Shown here one piece after another: positions 22,301 through 33,803 of a stretch of 64,000 nucleotides of DNA. The number at the start of each line of letters is the position of its first letter. The stretch's first letter is position 1. Below the pieces are notes generated by a model, which ran no database searches, was not told where the DNA came from, and worked only from the letters and a program-made list of their open reading frames with translations. The DNA is from Sphaerolaimus hirsutus (lineage: Eukaryota > Nematoda > Chromadorea > Monhysterida > Sphaerolaimidae), in contig OZ038457.1 of assembly GCA_964036195.1 (NCBI GenBank), forward strand, positions 14,411,147-14,475,146, written 5' to 3'. The position numbers and the translations under genes were made by a program.

Positions 22301-24412
22301 AGTCACCAAAACAGAGTTCTACGGGTTGGATACAGCGTGCATGATATGACATCATGCGACTCATTGTATAGTATCATGTCTGCCGAGTATACGAAGCCTC
22401 AATCGACATTAAAATAAAGTGCAAACAAAAAAATTGGCGTCATTGTTCCGTTTTGAACCCACCGCTCTTCCACCAACCATCCAGCACCCAACACAGTGTA
22501 ACAAATAGTGCATACTTGCGTGAACTCGCTCAGATGAGTTGTTCGTCGACACCTCGGTCGAGCAGCACAGTTGGTCCGCAGGCGGCCAACTCCCCCGCGG
22601 CGGCCGCCACCGCCGATGCGACTATGGCCTTCGATTGCCCTGGTTCGGGGGGGGGGCGACCTGAGCCCAAAGAAGGGGTTTTGTAGATTTGGACCCCCGC
22701 GGGGGTTCCTAATTTAGATAGTAAATCGCTCCTCCGGAGGGATAGATAGCTTAAAAAAAAGTTTCAAAGGTATAGAAGGAATGAAAGAGTAAAAAATCGC
22801 TAAAAGTAGGTGAAAAATGGGTTATAAGCATATTTAGTACAAAAATAGCTGAAACACATGAAATAGCTATTTTGAAGGTGAAAAACTACAAAAAAAGTGT
22901 GAAAATTAGCGATTTTGAGCGAAAATTTCTCAAACATCGCTCCATAAAGGTAGATAGGTGGCCAAATTGGGGGATAGATAGCCGATAAAATTTGCCTCCG
23001 GGTTAGATAGATAGCTGGCGGATTTGGGGGTTACCCCCCCCCCCCCAACTAGACCAAAGTCCAAAAGTCAATTTGCGCGTGAAGCGCCTGGCACATACGC
23101 AAATATAAAGTGTCGAACTAGAAACGATTTTCGTGTATACTCGGAGGACCACAAAGTATGCGCCCAAAATTATTTATGTCTTGGTCAATAAAGCGCGAGT
23201 TGGATACTTATGTATGCACTTTCACAAAAAGGAAAAATATTAATAAAAAAAAGAAAAAGGCCGAGTCGCGTTGATGTTATTAATGATGACGTCATGATGG
23301 AGTGTATCCTTCAGAAAAATGCATAGCATCAGGGGTCTCGAATGGGGGGGGGTTACCCTCCCCCCCCCAAACCGCCCAGCTATCTATCTATCCCGGAGGC
23401 CGCTCAGCTATCTATTTATCCCAGAGGCAAAATTTTAGGCTACTACCCCCTAAACCCCCCCCCCCCAATCGCCCAGCTATCTACCTATCTGGAGCGATTT
23501 TTCAGAAACTATACCCCTATTTTTGTTCAAAATCGCTATTTTTCATACCTATATATTGATTTTCACCTCCAAAATCACTAGTTCATGCATCTAACTGCCA
23601 ATTTTCAGCTATTTTAAGTACTATATGCTCTTGTATACCCATTTTGAGCGATTTTACACCTACTTTTAGCGATTTTTCTCCCTTTTCTTCCTTCTATGCC
23701 CCGAAAAAGCCTATATATCGAACCACCACAACCCCCCCCCCCCAACCCCAATTTGCTGAAAATTTGCTGGGAACAGAAAAAATTTACATAATTGACAATC
23801 TACATGAATTTTTTCCCAGTTTGGATGGAACAAAAAACAGAAAGTTGAGCCAAAAAAAGTAAAATGAGGCGGAAAAACAGAAAATTGAGGCGGAAAACGG
23901 AAAAAAGGCGGAAAACGGAAAAAAGGCGGAAAAACTGGAAATTGAGCCGGAAAACGGAAAACAGGCAGAAAAACTGAAATTTTAGCCGGAAAACGGAAAA
24001 TGAGCCGGAAAAACGGAAACGGAAAAAAAGTGGCCGGAAAACGGAATGGAAAACGGAAAAAAAATTTCAGCAGCCGGAAAACGGAACGGAAAACGGAAAA
24101 AATTTGCCTGCGGAAAATGGAAATTTGACACCCTAATCTGGATGGATTCGTAGGCGTAGTTATCTATGCCCTTAATTGGGGCCCAAAGCGCCGCGGAAAT
24201 TTAGCGCCAAGCGCCATGGCGCTTCCACACCACTACACAAGCTAATACAATCTTTCCCAGGTCCATCTAGTTCGCGCGCGGCCGACCAGCCGAGCGGCAG
24301 CGGGCGCGCCGCCCCGCCCGCCGCCGACGACGAGGACATCATGGCGCAGGTGCTCGCCCTCTCCCAGCAGGAATACTACGACTCGCTCGCGTCCAAGCAC
24401 GCGCAATCTTGA
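16319..24412 (+). CDS. OTUD5: OTUD5-type (OTU family) deubiquitinase, nine exons
   Basis: A cysteine protease that removes ubiquitin from target proteins. Exons: 16319-16439 (or 16457), 16499-16587, 16657-16713, 17379-17642, 20467-20727, 21103-21294, 21379-21438, 22534-22642 and 24261-24412 (TGA at 24410). Phases agree throughout, giving about 440 residues. The start MTILPKK matches the N terminus of vertebrate OTUD5. Exon 4 carries [17 protein letters not shown] with catalytic Asp (about 153) and Cys (about 156); exon 5 ends with the catalytic His in SHYNSVG (about 261). Exon 6 has the family signatures [10 protein letters not shown] and ATDWEAT; exon 7 has YLQWLREQE. The last exon has an acidic helix, [20 protein letters not shown], typical of the C-terminal ubiquitin-interacting motif. 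The GYNSEDEY segment that is phosphorylated in mammals was not found. Exons 1-3 and the weak GTTCGG donor of exon 8 are the least certain. Confidence 0.92.
16602..16616. repeat. Poly-G run in an OTUD5 intron
   Basis: About 15 consecutive G, just downstream of exon 2 on the coding strand. Such runs can form G-quadruplexes and are prone to length error. Confidence 0.6.
17265..17332. repeat. 'GGTTCGGTTCCGG' word foldback
   Basis: ttcggttccggttctcggtt is followed by gaaccggggttcgg and ends ccaaccctag. It is a small member of the low-complexity foldback group with a CCCTA end, in OTUD5 intron 3. Confidence 0.5.
17646..17790. repeat. 'GCGGTACGGTAAA' word repeat
   Basis: It begins tagggtggcagtgcggtacg and repeats gcggtacggtaaac variants to about 17785, directly after the donor of OTUD5 exon 4. 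Confidence 0.6.
18230..19155. repeat. Foldback 'GTGTCAAATGTCATG' family with a 'GTATCCAAATCTTATG' core
   Basis: The left arm words (aagtgtcaattgtcatgac) and right arm words (gtcatgacaattgacactt, ending cttgggactgcccc) are inverted. The core at about 18900-19030 is itself a palindrome of tatccaaatcttatg. The same arm-plus-core plan occurs at 34332-34720. Confidence 0.7.
18374..18890. mobile_element. MITE with TATAGTCGRCAGACAT termini, 517-bp copy
   Basis: Inverted ends tatagtcgacagacat and atgtctgccgactata. Nearly identical over its length to 21874-22392; a truncated copy is at about 49405-49616. No transposase frame. It is inserted in the left part of the 18230-19155 foldback. Confidence 0.75.
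19454..19862. repeat. TACCGTATTT foldback, C-tract arms
   Basis: Begins taccgtatttcccacg and ends cgaggaaatacggta. The arms repeat ccccctcgaaatacccc on both sides of a central tacatcatgtatataagg palindrome. Confidence 0.75.
20057..20440. repeat. 'CGGGATCGGGATTGG' foldback in OTUD5 intron 4
   Basis: From agggttcaaaaggg to ctgaacccc, with cgtgatcgggattgg arms. It ends about 27 bp before OTUD5 exon 5. Confidence 0.65.
21470..21695. repeat. Inverted partial copy of the CTAGTTGACAT MITE
   Basis: The reverse complement aligns with 5110-5305, including cttaactttcattgtttctg and the end gatgtcaactag. It lies just after OTUD5 exon 7. Confidence 0.65.
21711..22393. mobile_element. MITE with GTATAGTCGGCAGACATGAT termini, longer copy
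   Basis: Ends ggtatagtcggcagacatga and tcatgtctgccgagtatac are inverted. The inner part from 21874 matches 18374-18890 closely; the first 160 bp are absent from that copy. It lies in OTUD5 intron 7. Confidence 0.7.
22655..23745. repeat. 'CTATCTATCCCTCCGGAGG' composite repeat pair
   Basis: 22655-23040 is roughly the complement of 23330-23745. Shared words are gctatctatctatcc, ggaggcaaaattt, gatttttctcccttttcttc and long C or G runs. Other members: 36170-36360, 52385-53110, 56195-57120, 58600-59035 and 60352-60560. Confidence 0.65.
23745..24137. repeat. 'GGAAAACGGAAA' word repeat, one arm
   Basis: Tandem degenerate ggaaaacggaaaa units ending aatttgacaccctaat, in the last OTUD5 intron. Related copies are at 43145-43698 and 62650-63526. 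Confidence 0.7.
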
Positions 24413-25084
24413 TTGGGTGGAGCCGATTGGCTCCGCCTACTCGTGTGGTCTTTTTTTGTGGGCAGGTTCGATTTTTGTTTGGTTCGAAGTTTGAGGAGTC
24501 GTGCAAAAAGAGGCGGGTTTGGTAGTGAAGGTTGATTTTTTTATGGTTGGGGTGGGGCTGGTACATTGGGAATGTCTGTAAAATTCGTAAAATGTGGTGC
24601 CCGATAAAATTTTGTGACGTTCTCGCGGCCATTTTGTGTTCACCTTGCACTTGACAAATTTTGCCATACGTCGGTACGGATGCGGGACTATCCGATACAA
24701 ATGAATGGAATTATCCAACCTTAATCAAACTCCGAATTCAGCGGATATGCTTAATTGCTTTAATTTAATTATAAAAATATTAATAAACACCCTGTTTCTT
24801 TTTGCACGCGGTTTAGCTTGGTGATTAGCGTTTTTACAGTGCATGTCGTAACGATGTGTCTTCCCGGTGAGGCACCGACAAGCTATCTTATTTATTTCAC
24901 AGTTCGAGAGTTCTTTCAGCGCAGCGCACACTGCGCTATATGCCTTTTGTGTGCGAATAATATTTTGTTGCATGTCAGTGTTTGCAACGTTTATGCTCAG
25001 TGAATTATGGTAGATATAATTGTTCGTCGAATGTGCGCCGTGAACAATTTTTACGTTAACGTTACTTTTTAGGGTGCGAAATTT
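24413..25084 (+). other. OTUD5 3' flank and probable 3' UTR
   Basis: No repeat is obvious. A candidate poly(A) signal AATAAA occurs at 24782-24787, about 370 bp after the stop; a second is near 25636. No further exon was found downstream. Confidence 0.45.
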
Positions 25085-25385
25085 CAAGTGGGATTAGCAT
25101 CGAATGATCGTCAGTTTTTAGAAAATATAATCCCAGAAAATCTCTCAAGAAAAAAATATATAATTAAATCTCTCTTAAAAACTGGAAGAATATATAAATA
25201 AATATAAATATCAGAATGAGAGAGATTTTTATGATATTTTTAAAAATCTCAGAAAATCTCTCCAAAAAAAAAATAATAAAATCTCTCTAGAAAACCGTGA
25301 AAAAATACAAATATCAGAAAATGTTATTTTCTGAGATTTTTTGAAATATAAATCTCCCAGATATAGAGATTTTTTCAATGTTAAC
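25085..25385. repeat. 'AATCTCTC...GAGAGATTT' foldback, copy 1
   Basis: tataattaaatctctc and ataaatataaatatcagaat segments recur at 54720-54960. The two ends are loosely inverted. AT-rich throughout. Confidence 0.6.
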
Positions 25386-26260
25386 TGGGATACAGGCGTG
25401 TAGAAAGATGATTGGGTTTTTATCCCGCTTGTCGCATTCTTCTATCCACGTTAAGCCGTTGTTGCAATTTTTTAATACGCAAAAAATGGTTCAAACGTTA
25501 GAAAATATTTCGCCTAATGCAATGTTTAGTTTTTAAGTATTTAGTGTATAGAATTTATGAGTACATATGTATATTCATTTACATTTTTCTTTTTCACTCT
25601 TAAGAGTTTTTACCGTCGGGAGATTGATTGAAGCGAATAAAATTATTCAACGGAAATGTATGAGCGAACATTAATTCCGAAGATGTCAAAGTTGCTTTGG
25701 TCAGTTATGATCCTTGCCGGATTGGGTGTGCCTTGACGTTATCTGTATTTTTCGATTGTTTCATTTACGTTTGCGCATTTCCACGTTTTTACGTTTGGGT
25801 CGAGGCGGTGAGCATCAAAGGGACTGTTTTCCAACTGCCGTATATCCTCGAATAAGACCCCAGGGGAGTTATTTTTCGTCAGAGTTTTTGAGGGGGATTT
25901 ATTCAAGGAAGGGAGTTATTTTTCCTCAGAAAACTGTTACTTAATTCATCGTATGGATGCATTCTGTCAACTCATGTAATCCAGATTTTAACAATCAACA
26001 ACAACAAAAAAAATGTGTGTATACGCTGCGTACGTTATGTATCTGCTGTCGCTGTAGTAACTGTAACTGTAGTCAACCAAGATAACAATTTACGTACATA
26101 TTTTTGGCTCAGTGCCAACATATTGTTGTCCTTTAGCGCGCGTCAAATTGATGTCGCATTTGTATAATCAATTCTGCTCGCACATAGTGATAGACGCTGA
26201 TCATAGATATTTCCATAAAATCCGAAATTTTCTAGGTATAGATTCAGCGAGGGTGTGATG
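25386..26260. other. AT-rich DNA with a short TACCGTATTT-type fragment
   Basis: No exon seen. A C/G-tract word repeat of the ccgtatatcctcgaataag type lies at about 25838-25945; the rest is unclassified. Confidence 0.45.
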
Positions 26261-26262
26261 TA

Positions 26263-27016
26263 GGGCTCGAAACTCGATTTTTTTCAAACTCGAGTTCGAG
26301 TCACAACCCCAAATTTTTTCCGGTCGAGTCGGCGAGTCGAGTCAGGCAAGCCAGTGAAAAGTCGAGTCGAGTCGAGTCTGGCAAAAATTTCGAGTCTCGA
26401 GTCGAGTCGGATGCATTACTTTTTGGTATGATCCTTGCAGAAATTTTTGGTACTGGTTTCTTTTCCAATGTTTTCACACACAAATGCCAACAGTTCATTT
26501 AAATATCAAGATAAAGCAAAAACAGGACTTTTTATCACTCATGTTGCTACAAATAAAGTTGCAAAAATAAAATCAGCCTACAGATGTATAATTAACACCT
26601 TTTACAGCATTTTTTAGATCAGTGCCAATATTGTGCAATGCATTTGAGGTGGTGTGTATATCATGGATGGTGTGTGTATTTCATTATGTAGAATTGTATG
26701 GTAACAAGAAATTTGAGTTTTAACGCCATTCAATACATACGCCAAGCCAATTGACAATATATCACACATGTGGTATGGAAATGCGCGCTCGCGCGCAAAA
26801 TTTGTGAAAAATATGTTAAAAAGTTCATATCAAAATTGATTTTTTAGGACATTATTCAGTGGAAACCGTGACACGAAATTTGCCTAAATTTCGAGTCGAG
26901 TCAGGCAAAAACCTCGAGTCTCGAGTTTGGGCCATATTTTTCCGGTCGAGTCAGACGAGTCGAGTCGGTACCCTGTTTTACCCTCGAGTCACGAGTCGAG
27001 TCGAGTTCGAGCCCTA
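26263..27016. repeat. 'CGAGTCGAGTC' foldback with TAGGG...CCCTA ends
   Basis: Starts agggctcgaaactcga, ends gttcgagccctag. Both arms are degenerate gagtcgagtcg tandem words. The centre (26420-26860) contains gaaatgcgcgctcgcgcgca, also seen in the centre of the 60575-61149 element. Confidence 0.75.
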
Positions 27017-27019
27017 GTG

Positions 27020-27560
27020 TGATGTCTCAAATAGCGAATTTAGGGAATTAATTTGAGAAATTCATAGTTAATAAATTTCTGGAGACCCGTGATACGGTCA
27101 TTGATTCGGAGTTCAGTTTTCAGACACAAGGAGCTACTAAAACGCGTAAGTACCCTTTCTTTATTTCATTTCTAATGGGCGACTATCAAAATCCAGTCGC
27201 TTTTCCTCGAATGAAATTGAATTTTTATAAATACTATTTTTGTTTTTGTATTTTGTACTTTATTGGTTCGTCATTCGTGCATGACGCGACTTCACACCCA
27301 TGATCGTGCTGGGAGCAGTCACGGTGTTGTCGCGAGTCGTACCACTGAAAGTTTGTAATGTACAGTAAAGGTAGAAAAAAAAACATCAAAAATAACAAAT
27401 ATTTACATAATTACTTAATAGCAGCTAGATAACATTTAGGGTTTTAAATACCTAATACCCGAGTAGAATTTTATGTTCAGAGTAGATTGAGGTAGATAGT
27501 TGGGCGTTTATCAAAATCCAGTCGCTTTTCCTCAAACGAAATGAAATTTTTGCAAATACC
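27020..27560. other. AT-rich stretch, nothing recognised
   Basis: No exon, no strong inverted repeat. Contains gggcg(a/t)ctatcaaaatccagtcgcttttcctc twice (about 27178 and 27505), a short direct repeat. Confidence 0.4.
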
Positions 27561-27562
27561 AT

Positions 27563-28225
27563 TTAGGGATGGCCAAGGGTTTTTTCAAAGGTTTTTTAAA
27601 AATAAAACCCGACCATCGAAACCGTTTTTTTTTAAAAACCTTGGCCAAAATTTTACTACTAAGCATGAGGTATTTTGCAATTTTTTTCGCGCAAGCGCGC
27701 AATTTCACATACCCATTACCATTGGTGGTTGTTTTCATTGGTTTTGAGGCATTTTTAGTGTGAAAGCTTCCATTTGTACATGCTATTGTGCCATGATAAG
27801 CCATGTTAGTGTAGTATATAATACCCAGTCAATGTGCCTCCATATACTTGTACAGTGTGAAATATCACTGTTAATAGATTAGCCTTCTATTGCAACCTAA
27901 TTTAAACACTATTCCATGGCCAACTTTACTTGAAGTCATGAATGTTCGACAAAAGCCGATATACGTAATAAGTCGACATAAAACGGATATTTTTGACAGA
28001 AATCACCAATTATAATGATATTGTATGGCTCCACAGCCATTCTATGGCTATATATAACATCACAAAGTACTGTCACATGTCTGATTTACCTGTATACGTT
28101 TACTCATGGCCATATCTGGGAGCTTTTGAAAAAAACGGTTTTTTAAAATAAAACCCTGTTTTTGAAAAAAAAACGGTTTAAAAAAACCTGTCGTTGAAGA
28201 AAAAACTTTTTTTGGCCATCCCTAA
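27563..28225. repeat. 'TTTTTTAAAAAC' foldback with a conserved core, copy 1
   Basis: Begins agggatggccaagggtt, ends ttggccatcccta. The core includes gcgcaagcgcgcaatttcac and atggctccacagccattc. Copies with the same core but partly different arms are at 47190-47812 and 59289-59957; reversed core copies lie within 50490-51560. Confidence 0.75.
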
Positions 28226-28629
28226 TACCAATGCTTTGAAAATAGAACCTAAGTTGAGTAGGTAAATACCGGGGTAGCCTGTCACTGATGAAAAATGAGA
28301 GATATTGAAATACTTCCATCACCGGTGTCGACTGACAATCAACTCAAGGCTTCATATTACCCTCCAATGATATTTATATCCGACAACCTTTGGTCATCTT
28401 CAACGACTTTCATCACGACGTCAGCTCATTTTGATATGCGGTTTCCCTCAAGCTTCAAAGCGCCGCACTCAAGTGGAAGTCTCATCGCTGCAGGTTGAAA
28501 ATCCATCTGCACTTCGATCGTTTCCATCCTGGCTGTAGATGATTATTTGGAGTTGAATGTCGCTGCCGCCGCGCCTTATCAGAGTCCATGCTTACTGCGC
28601 TGCCGCGGCGCGAGTATTTAGGTAGTTAG

Positions 28630-29540
28630 CAGGGTAGTTTTGAAAGTACTGAACTTTTTAAGGCGGTGTTTACAGTATATTTAGTGCGGATGCGACCGTT
28701 TTTTAAAGTGTCCTATCTCGATGGAAAAGTTCCGTATTTTCGTGATAAGGCTATGAACTATAGATACTGTAGGAATATAAATACATGCATGCGAAGTTTC
28801 AGGTGATTTATTCTCATCGTTCTTAAGTTATAGGCTTTAACAAAAAAACTAGTTGTCACTGCCTTTTCACAAAAATACGGAACTTTTCCATTGAGATATG
28901 ACACTTTAAAAAAACGGTCGCATCGTCACTAAATGACTGACACTGTAAACACCGCCTAAAGTAAACGTGAACGTAAAGCATTTTTATTTTTTTACAGATG
29001 AGTACAGGAAACGTAAAGTATTTTATTTTTACTTTTACATTTCGTAAGAGGTGAGTAAAATACGTTTTCCAGTGAAAACGTACAAATGAGTATTATTCCA
29101 GGGAAAACGTAAAAATCGGTATTTTTTCTCACGGATGAGTACAGAAAACGTAAAGTATTTTATTTTTACTTTTACACTTTGTAAAAGGTGAGTAAAATAC
29201 GTTTTCCTGAGAAAACGCATAAATGAGTATTTTTTCAAGGAAAGCGTAAATATCGGTATTGTTTCTCACAGAAAACGTAAAAGTGGGTGTTTTTCATAAA
29301 AATAGCGTAAAAATTGGTGTTTTTTAATTGTTACTCTGAAATACATCAAAGGTGTGTGTTTTTCTCTCCTGATAAGTATTTTCTGTCCCCTTCAAATACG
29401 TTTTCTGTACTCGCATATTTTCAAAAACTAAGCGAGTATGTGAGTACAAATGATATTACTGGAGGAAACTTAAACGTATTTACGCAGTACGCGGGTATAC
29501 GTATTTATCGAGTAAACGTAAATACCTTTTAACAACTATG
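28630..29540. repeat. hAT-like 'ACGTAAACG' foldback
   Basis: Left end cagggtagttttgaaagtac, right end cgtaaataccttttaacaac, arms of aaacgtaaaagtgagtattt words. It is interrupted near its left end by the MITE at 28661-28957. Other family copies: 36652-37120, 45835-46351, 54307-55250. Confidence 0.65.
28661..28957. mobile_element. PIF/Harbinger-like MITE, about 295 bp
   Basis: The inverted ends aggcggtgtttacagt and actgtaaacaccgcct extend inward, imperfectly, through accgttttttaaagtg and aaagttccgtattt. TAA lies at each edge, matching the 3-bp TWA target of this superfamily. No transposase. Confidence 0.65.
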
Positions 29541-29544
29541 GTAG

Positions 29545-30430
29545 TAGTTAGCCGCTGCGACCCCGCAGCACTTTACAAGTATGAAAGTTTACAAGTAGAG
29601 TTTACTCAACACTTTACAAGTAGATATATAGAAGTTTACAAGTAAAATACCAAAGTTTACAAGTAGATTTCAAGTGAACTTTTGCGCTCACTTTACAAGT
29701 AAAAAAGCGCACTTTACAAGTATATGAATGACATGTGAACTTTTACAAGTAGGTCATCATATCAGATAAAGATAATCCTATAAGTATTACGCGGTGGCCG
29801 CATTTTTAAACGGAATGCGTAAAAAAATCTGAAAGCTGTGCGGAAACTGTGTATACTCGCGGACATCACACTATGAAAACCTACCATAACCCATCTGAAT
29901 AATGAACCAAAAATTATACAGTTTTTTCATCACAATATTTTGTTTGAACTATGGAATGATTACATACTTACAAAATTTATCACAAGACCATAGATCACAT
30001 AGACCATTTTTTAAATGCTGCCGTATCAAAGGCTTGACTGCACCAGGCGCCAGGCAGATACACTTGCGGATGACATTCAATTAGGGCTATCTGATCAAAA
30101 CTTTTGTTTGAAAATCAATGCAGTGTTTGCACAAGGAATGCAGCTAATGCTTGTGTCCCTGCAGGCACTTTTTTTATGTGCACTTTCTTACTTGAAAAAA
30201 TTACTTGCAAAGATTAGTGGCAGTTTATATGTAAATTGCGCGCAAAATGCAGTTGAAATCTACTTGTAAATTGCGCGCAAAATGCAATTGAAATCTACTT
30301 GTAAAGTGCGCGCAAAAATGCAGTTGTAATCTGCTTGTAAACTTAGGTCTTATTACTTGTAAAGTTGTATATATTTACTTGTAAACTTTCAGGTTTTCTT
30401 TACTTGTAAACTTTCATACTTGTAAAGTGG
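29545..30430. repeat. 'CTTTACAAGT / ACTTGTAAA' foldback
   Basis: The left arm (29570-29750) has about ten ctttacaagta words; the right arm (30200-30430) has the complement acttgtaaa. The edges cgctgcgaccccgcagc and gcccgccgctgcg also mirror each other. Confidence 0.75.
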
Positions 30431-31185
30431 TCATTGCCCGCCGCTGCGCTGCCGCTTTGCTTTGCGCCCCGTGCCGCCGCGCCGCCGCGTGGACCCCGTG
30501 TCTTGACTCTCGTGTCGCTCTTTGAAAAATGATCTTATCTCGCCACGTCGTTATCCACTGGCTGAACAGATCGCTCTCGTTTTAATGCGGCCAGCTCAAT
30601 TCCACATGTGGACATTTTGTGTTTAGTGGCAATTTCGCTCGTTTTATTGGATGTTGAAATCTGCGTGGTCTAGTGATGGTGAGGCACCGGAATTTTTTCG
30701 GTGATTTGTTCGCCATTGTGCCGAAATTGGAACATTCGCATGCACGTTATTTTATAATTGACACTAAAAAATAATTTTTCAAATTTGGCCTATTGTTGTA
30801 TTCGTATTGACTGATAATTTGGTACGTATATTGCCGTTGCCAAAGAATTTACACCTGTAGATGGCCCGGAAATGCCTGCATAGCATCCTAGTAAACATCA
30901 TAATATCGTATTGTTCACCTGCGCCAAGTGGCATTCACCACAGTTGCATAGTCCGAGGTCGTAGCTGCATGCGGGCATTTCCCGCATCTCTTAAATACAA
31001 CTGGCAGCATGCGAACTGGCTTCACAGCCAGATCAAGAATTCCATTCTAAAAGAGCAACGATGGCAATGGCTCTGTCTCAGTGTACATCTAAAACCCGCT
31101 GAACAAGTAGATCCACCACTCGCCTGCGAATCTACCCAATGCACATCTATTCTCGTTGCACATCATTGTGCCTACACACACTAGT
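30431..31185. other. Unclassified stretch, no gene seen
   Basis: A short GC-rich patch at 30431-30520, then mixed sequence. The 107-codon frame at 30861 has no biased third positions or domain. Confidence 0.4.
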
Positions 31186-31545
31186 TTTCACCGTGAGTTC
31201 GTGTGAAAACTGTAATTTTTTAAAGTGCAAATTAATCAACACGGTTGAAGTACTTAATTAATTTTAAATTTGAATTGAAATTAATGAAAGTTAAACTTTG
31301 AAAATTTCAAAACTAAAACACGTATAGCATACAATGTGCCTGCGCACACTAGTTTTCACACGAAATTTCGAAAACTCACCAATAAGCTTAGAACGCATTT
31401 GAGTTTTCTACATTGAGGTGGCCGTCAACTACAGTTGGCTACAGTGGAGACTAAACGTGACTCATTGTGGAAAACTCAAACATGTTCAAAGCTGATTTGT
31501 GAGTTTTCGAAATTAAGTGGGAAAACTAGTGTGCGCAGGGCCAAT
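31186..31545. repeat. 'GTGTGCGCA / AAACTAGTTTTC' MITE, copy 1
   Basis: ctagttttcac and gtgaaaact or gggaaaactagtgtgcgc ends are inverted. The centre has ggccgtcaactacagttg. Copies are at 53205-53405 and, more diverged, 44110-44310. Confidence 0.65.
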
Positions 31546-32490
31546 AAGAGTAGGTTAATGTCGCCATGTCGCCATTTCAGTTTTCACATCAGTCACGGTG
31601 ACAACAAGTGTGTGTAGGGCCATTGGCGACACATGGTCATTGTGTGAAGTCTGGGGTTTCGAGGATGTAAAGATGTGTACTGGGTATACGTGTACAGCGG
31701 GTAGATTTACATGTTCGGTGGCTCTACATGTGCATCGGTCTAGATGTGTACTAGACAACAGTCAATGACAATATTTTTCATATACTAGTGTGATGGCGTT
31801 TTCCATTACCTATAAGTGCGAAACATCCAATGAAAGAAAGTTTAAGTCATTCTCTACAACCCTCAATATGTTTTATGTGACTTTTTGTATTTTAAAAATA
31901 CCGCACTTCACCCTGTTCGGTTTTTCGTTTATTAACACAAAGGGCGAACGCAAAATACCTAGTGCATCAAAAGTAAGCCGCCTCGATCGCGACTCAACCT
32001 CGCTAGGTATCTTACGTATAGTGTAATGCATTCCATAATTCACGGTATTATACGACATTACTAGGTGCATCTCTGCATCTACGTCATTATGGCCGATCAA
32101 ATTGCACCAGCACTTCAATGGGGCATCGCATAGAACCGCGGGCGGCTGCGTCCGTTCATTGTGTTGTGAAGGGAATTTCACTGGAGCGCCTTGGAACCGA
32201 CTGTGGGATGTGTCGAAATGAGTCGATTTTGAATTTTTTGTTGTAATTTTACTTAGTTATGGACGTGGCTTCAGATTTTATTGGGACGCAGGCATGCCCG
32301 GAAAATGTAAATGCCTCGATATAATTCGTACAAGTTTTGTGGAATTCGGTCATAGCGTCATGTTTTTTGTGTTTCTAAATCTGGTCAAAACAATCATATG
32401 GAAAACGTCGCAAACAATCATATTTTCAATTAGGTACATGGATCGAAATCCATAAAATTAGTATGGAAATCATTCATTTTATTGATGCAT
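31546..32490. other. Unclassified stretch, no gene seen
   Basis: Mixed sequence without recognised exon. Contains loose inverted words (atacctagtgcatc near 31957 and gtattatacgac...actaggtgcatc near 32044). Confidence 0.4.
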
Positions 32491-32492
32491 TT

Positions 32493-32930
32493 ACCATATT
32501 TCTTCTAATAGAATAGTGCACTTCTATTTTTTCATCAACTTTTCTACCTGCCCTTCTATTCGAGGGGCCCTTCAATTGACAGCTGCCCTTCTATTTTTTT
32601 GTTATTCTTTTAGCTTATTTTTTAAGTTCTGCCAAGGTTTTTCAAAGTTTTATGGCACAGACAATATAAAAATACAATGAATTTTTATCGAAATCATTCA
32701 ACATTCGATATTAAAATAACACCAAATAAATTGACCAAAACCACTAATTAACAGCGTCCACTGACATTTTACAATTTTTGATGAATTTCCAAATTCCAGC
32801 AGTATTTTTATTTGACCTTTCTATTGGAGACCACCATTCTATTCATTTTGTGGACAAAGTAAAGTTGAAAAATGTGTACCTTTTATTAGAGACTCCCTTC
32901 TATTGGTGACCCGCCCTTCTATGAAAGTGA
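32493..32930. repeat. 'CTTCTATTAGAAG' foldback, copy 1
   Basis: Starts accatatttcttctaataga and repeats gcccttctatt words. It is the counterpart of 33804-34253, which has the same words complemented. Confidence 0.7.
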
Positions 32931-32934
32931 CAAA

Positions 32935-33540
32935 CAGGACATTTTCCTAAGAAATACTTTTCAGGAGAGAAAAACACACATCTTTGATGTATTTAAGAGT
33001 AAAAATTGAAAAAAGAACAATTTTTACGTGATTTTTGTGAGAAAAATATTCACTTTTACGTTTTCTGTGATAACAATACCCATTTTTACATTTTCCTGGA
33101 AAAATTTACCTTTTTTCTTCTAAATACCCCCCCCCTCGAAATACCCCCCTCAAAATGGGCACTATGAATTTGTGGTCCGGGAAATGCATAACCGACGTTC
33201 AAAACACTTACTGTGTTACGTTAGAACATCGTTTATACCATCAACATCCTTATATTATATAAGGCTGTAAAAACTTATAAATGGTGGTAATTGTTGCATT
33301 TTTCACGTTTTTCTCTCAAAATTTTCACTCTGAAAAACCCCCCGGGGGTAATTCGAGGAAATACGGTATCAGTTTTTACGTTTTCTCTGGAATAAAAAGT
33401 ATTTTACTCACCTTTTACGCAGTGTAAAAGTAAAAATAAAATATTTTACGTTTTGTGTACTCATGTGTGAGTAAAAGAGAAATACTTTACATTTACGTTT
33501 ACTTTTAAAAAAGTTCAGTGCTTTTAACAACTCTGCTCTG
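32935..33540. repeat. hAT-like 'ACGTAAACG' remnant with an inserted C-tract foldback
   Basis: The outer words ttttacgttttctgtg and aaaagtaaaaataaaatat and the right end cttttaacaactctg belong to the ACGTAAACG family. At 33115-33369 it is interrupted by a copy ending cgaggaaatacggta. Confidence 0.6.
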
Positions 33541-33803
33541 ATGGCACTGGTTGTAGGTGCACTGTACAAATCAACATTGAACCCATGTACCCAGTATTTA
33601 CTACACGAAACGAACAGCTTTTTTGATTCAGCTTTTTGGTATTAGCTATGGTAGGTATTTATTTTAAGACAAGACATCTGCAACAAACATTATCACGAGA
33701 CGTCAGGCGTTTTGTCTACAAGTCCGCGGACCGCACGCTATGCATTTTTCTGAAGGAAACACTCCATCATGACGTCATCATTTATTTGACCAGGTATTGC
33801 TAT

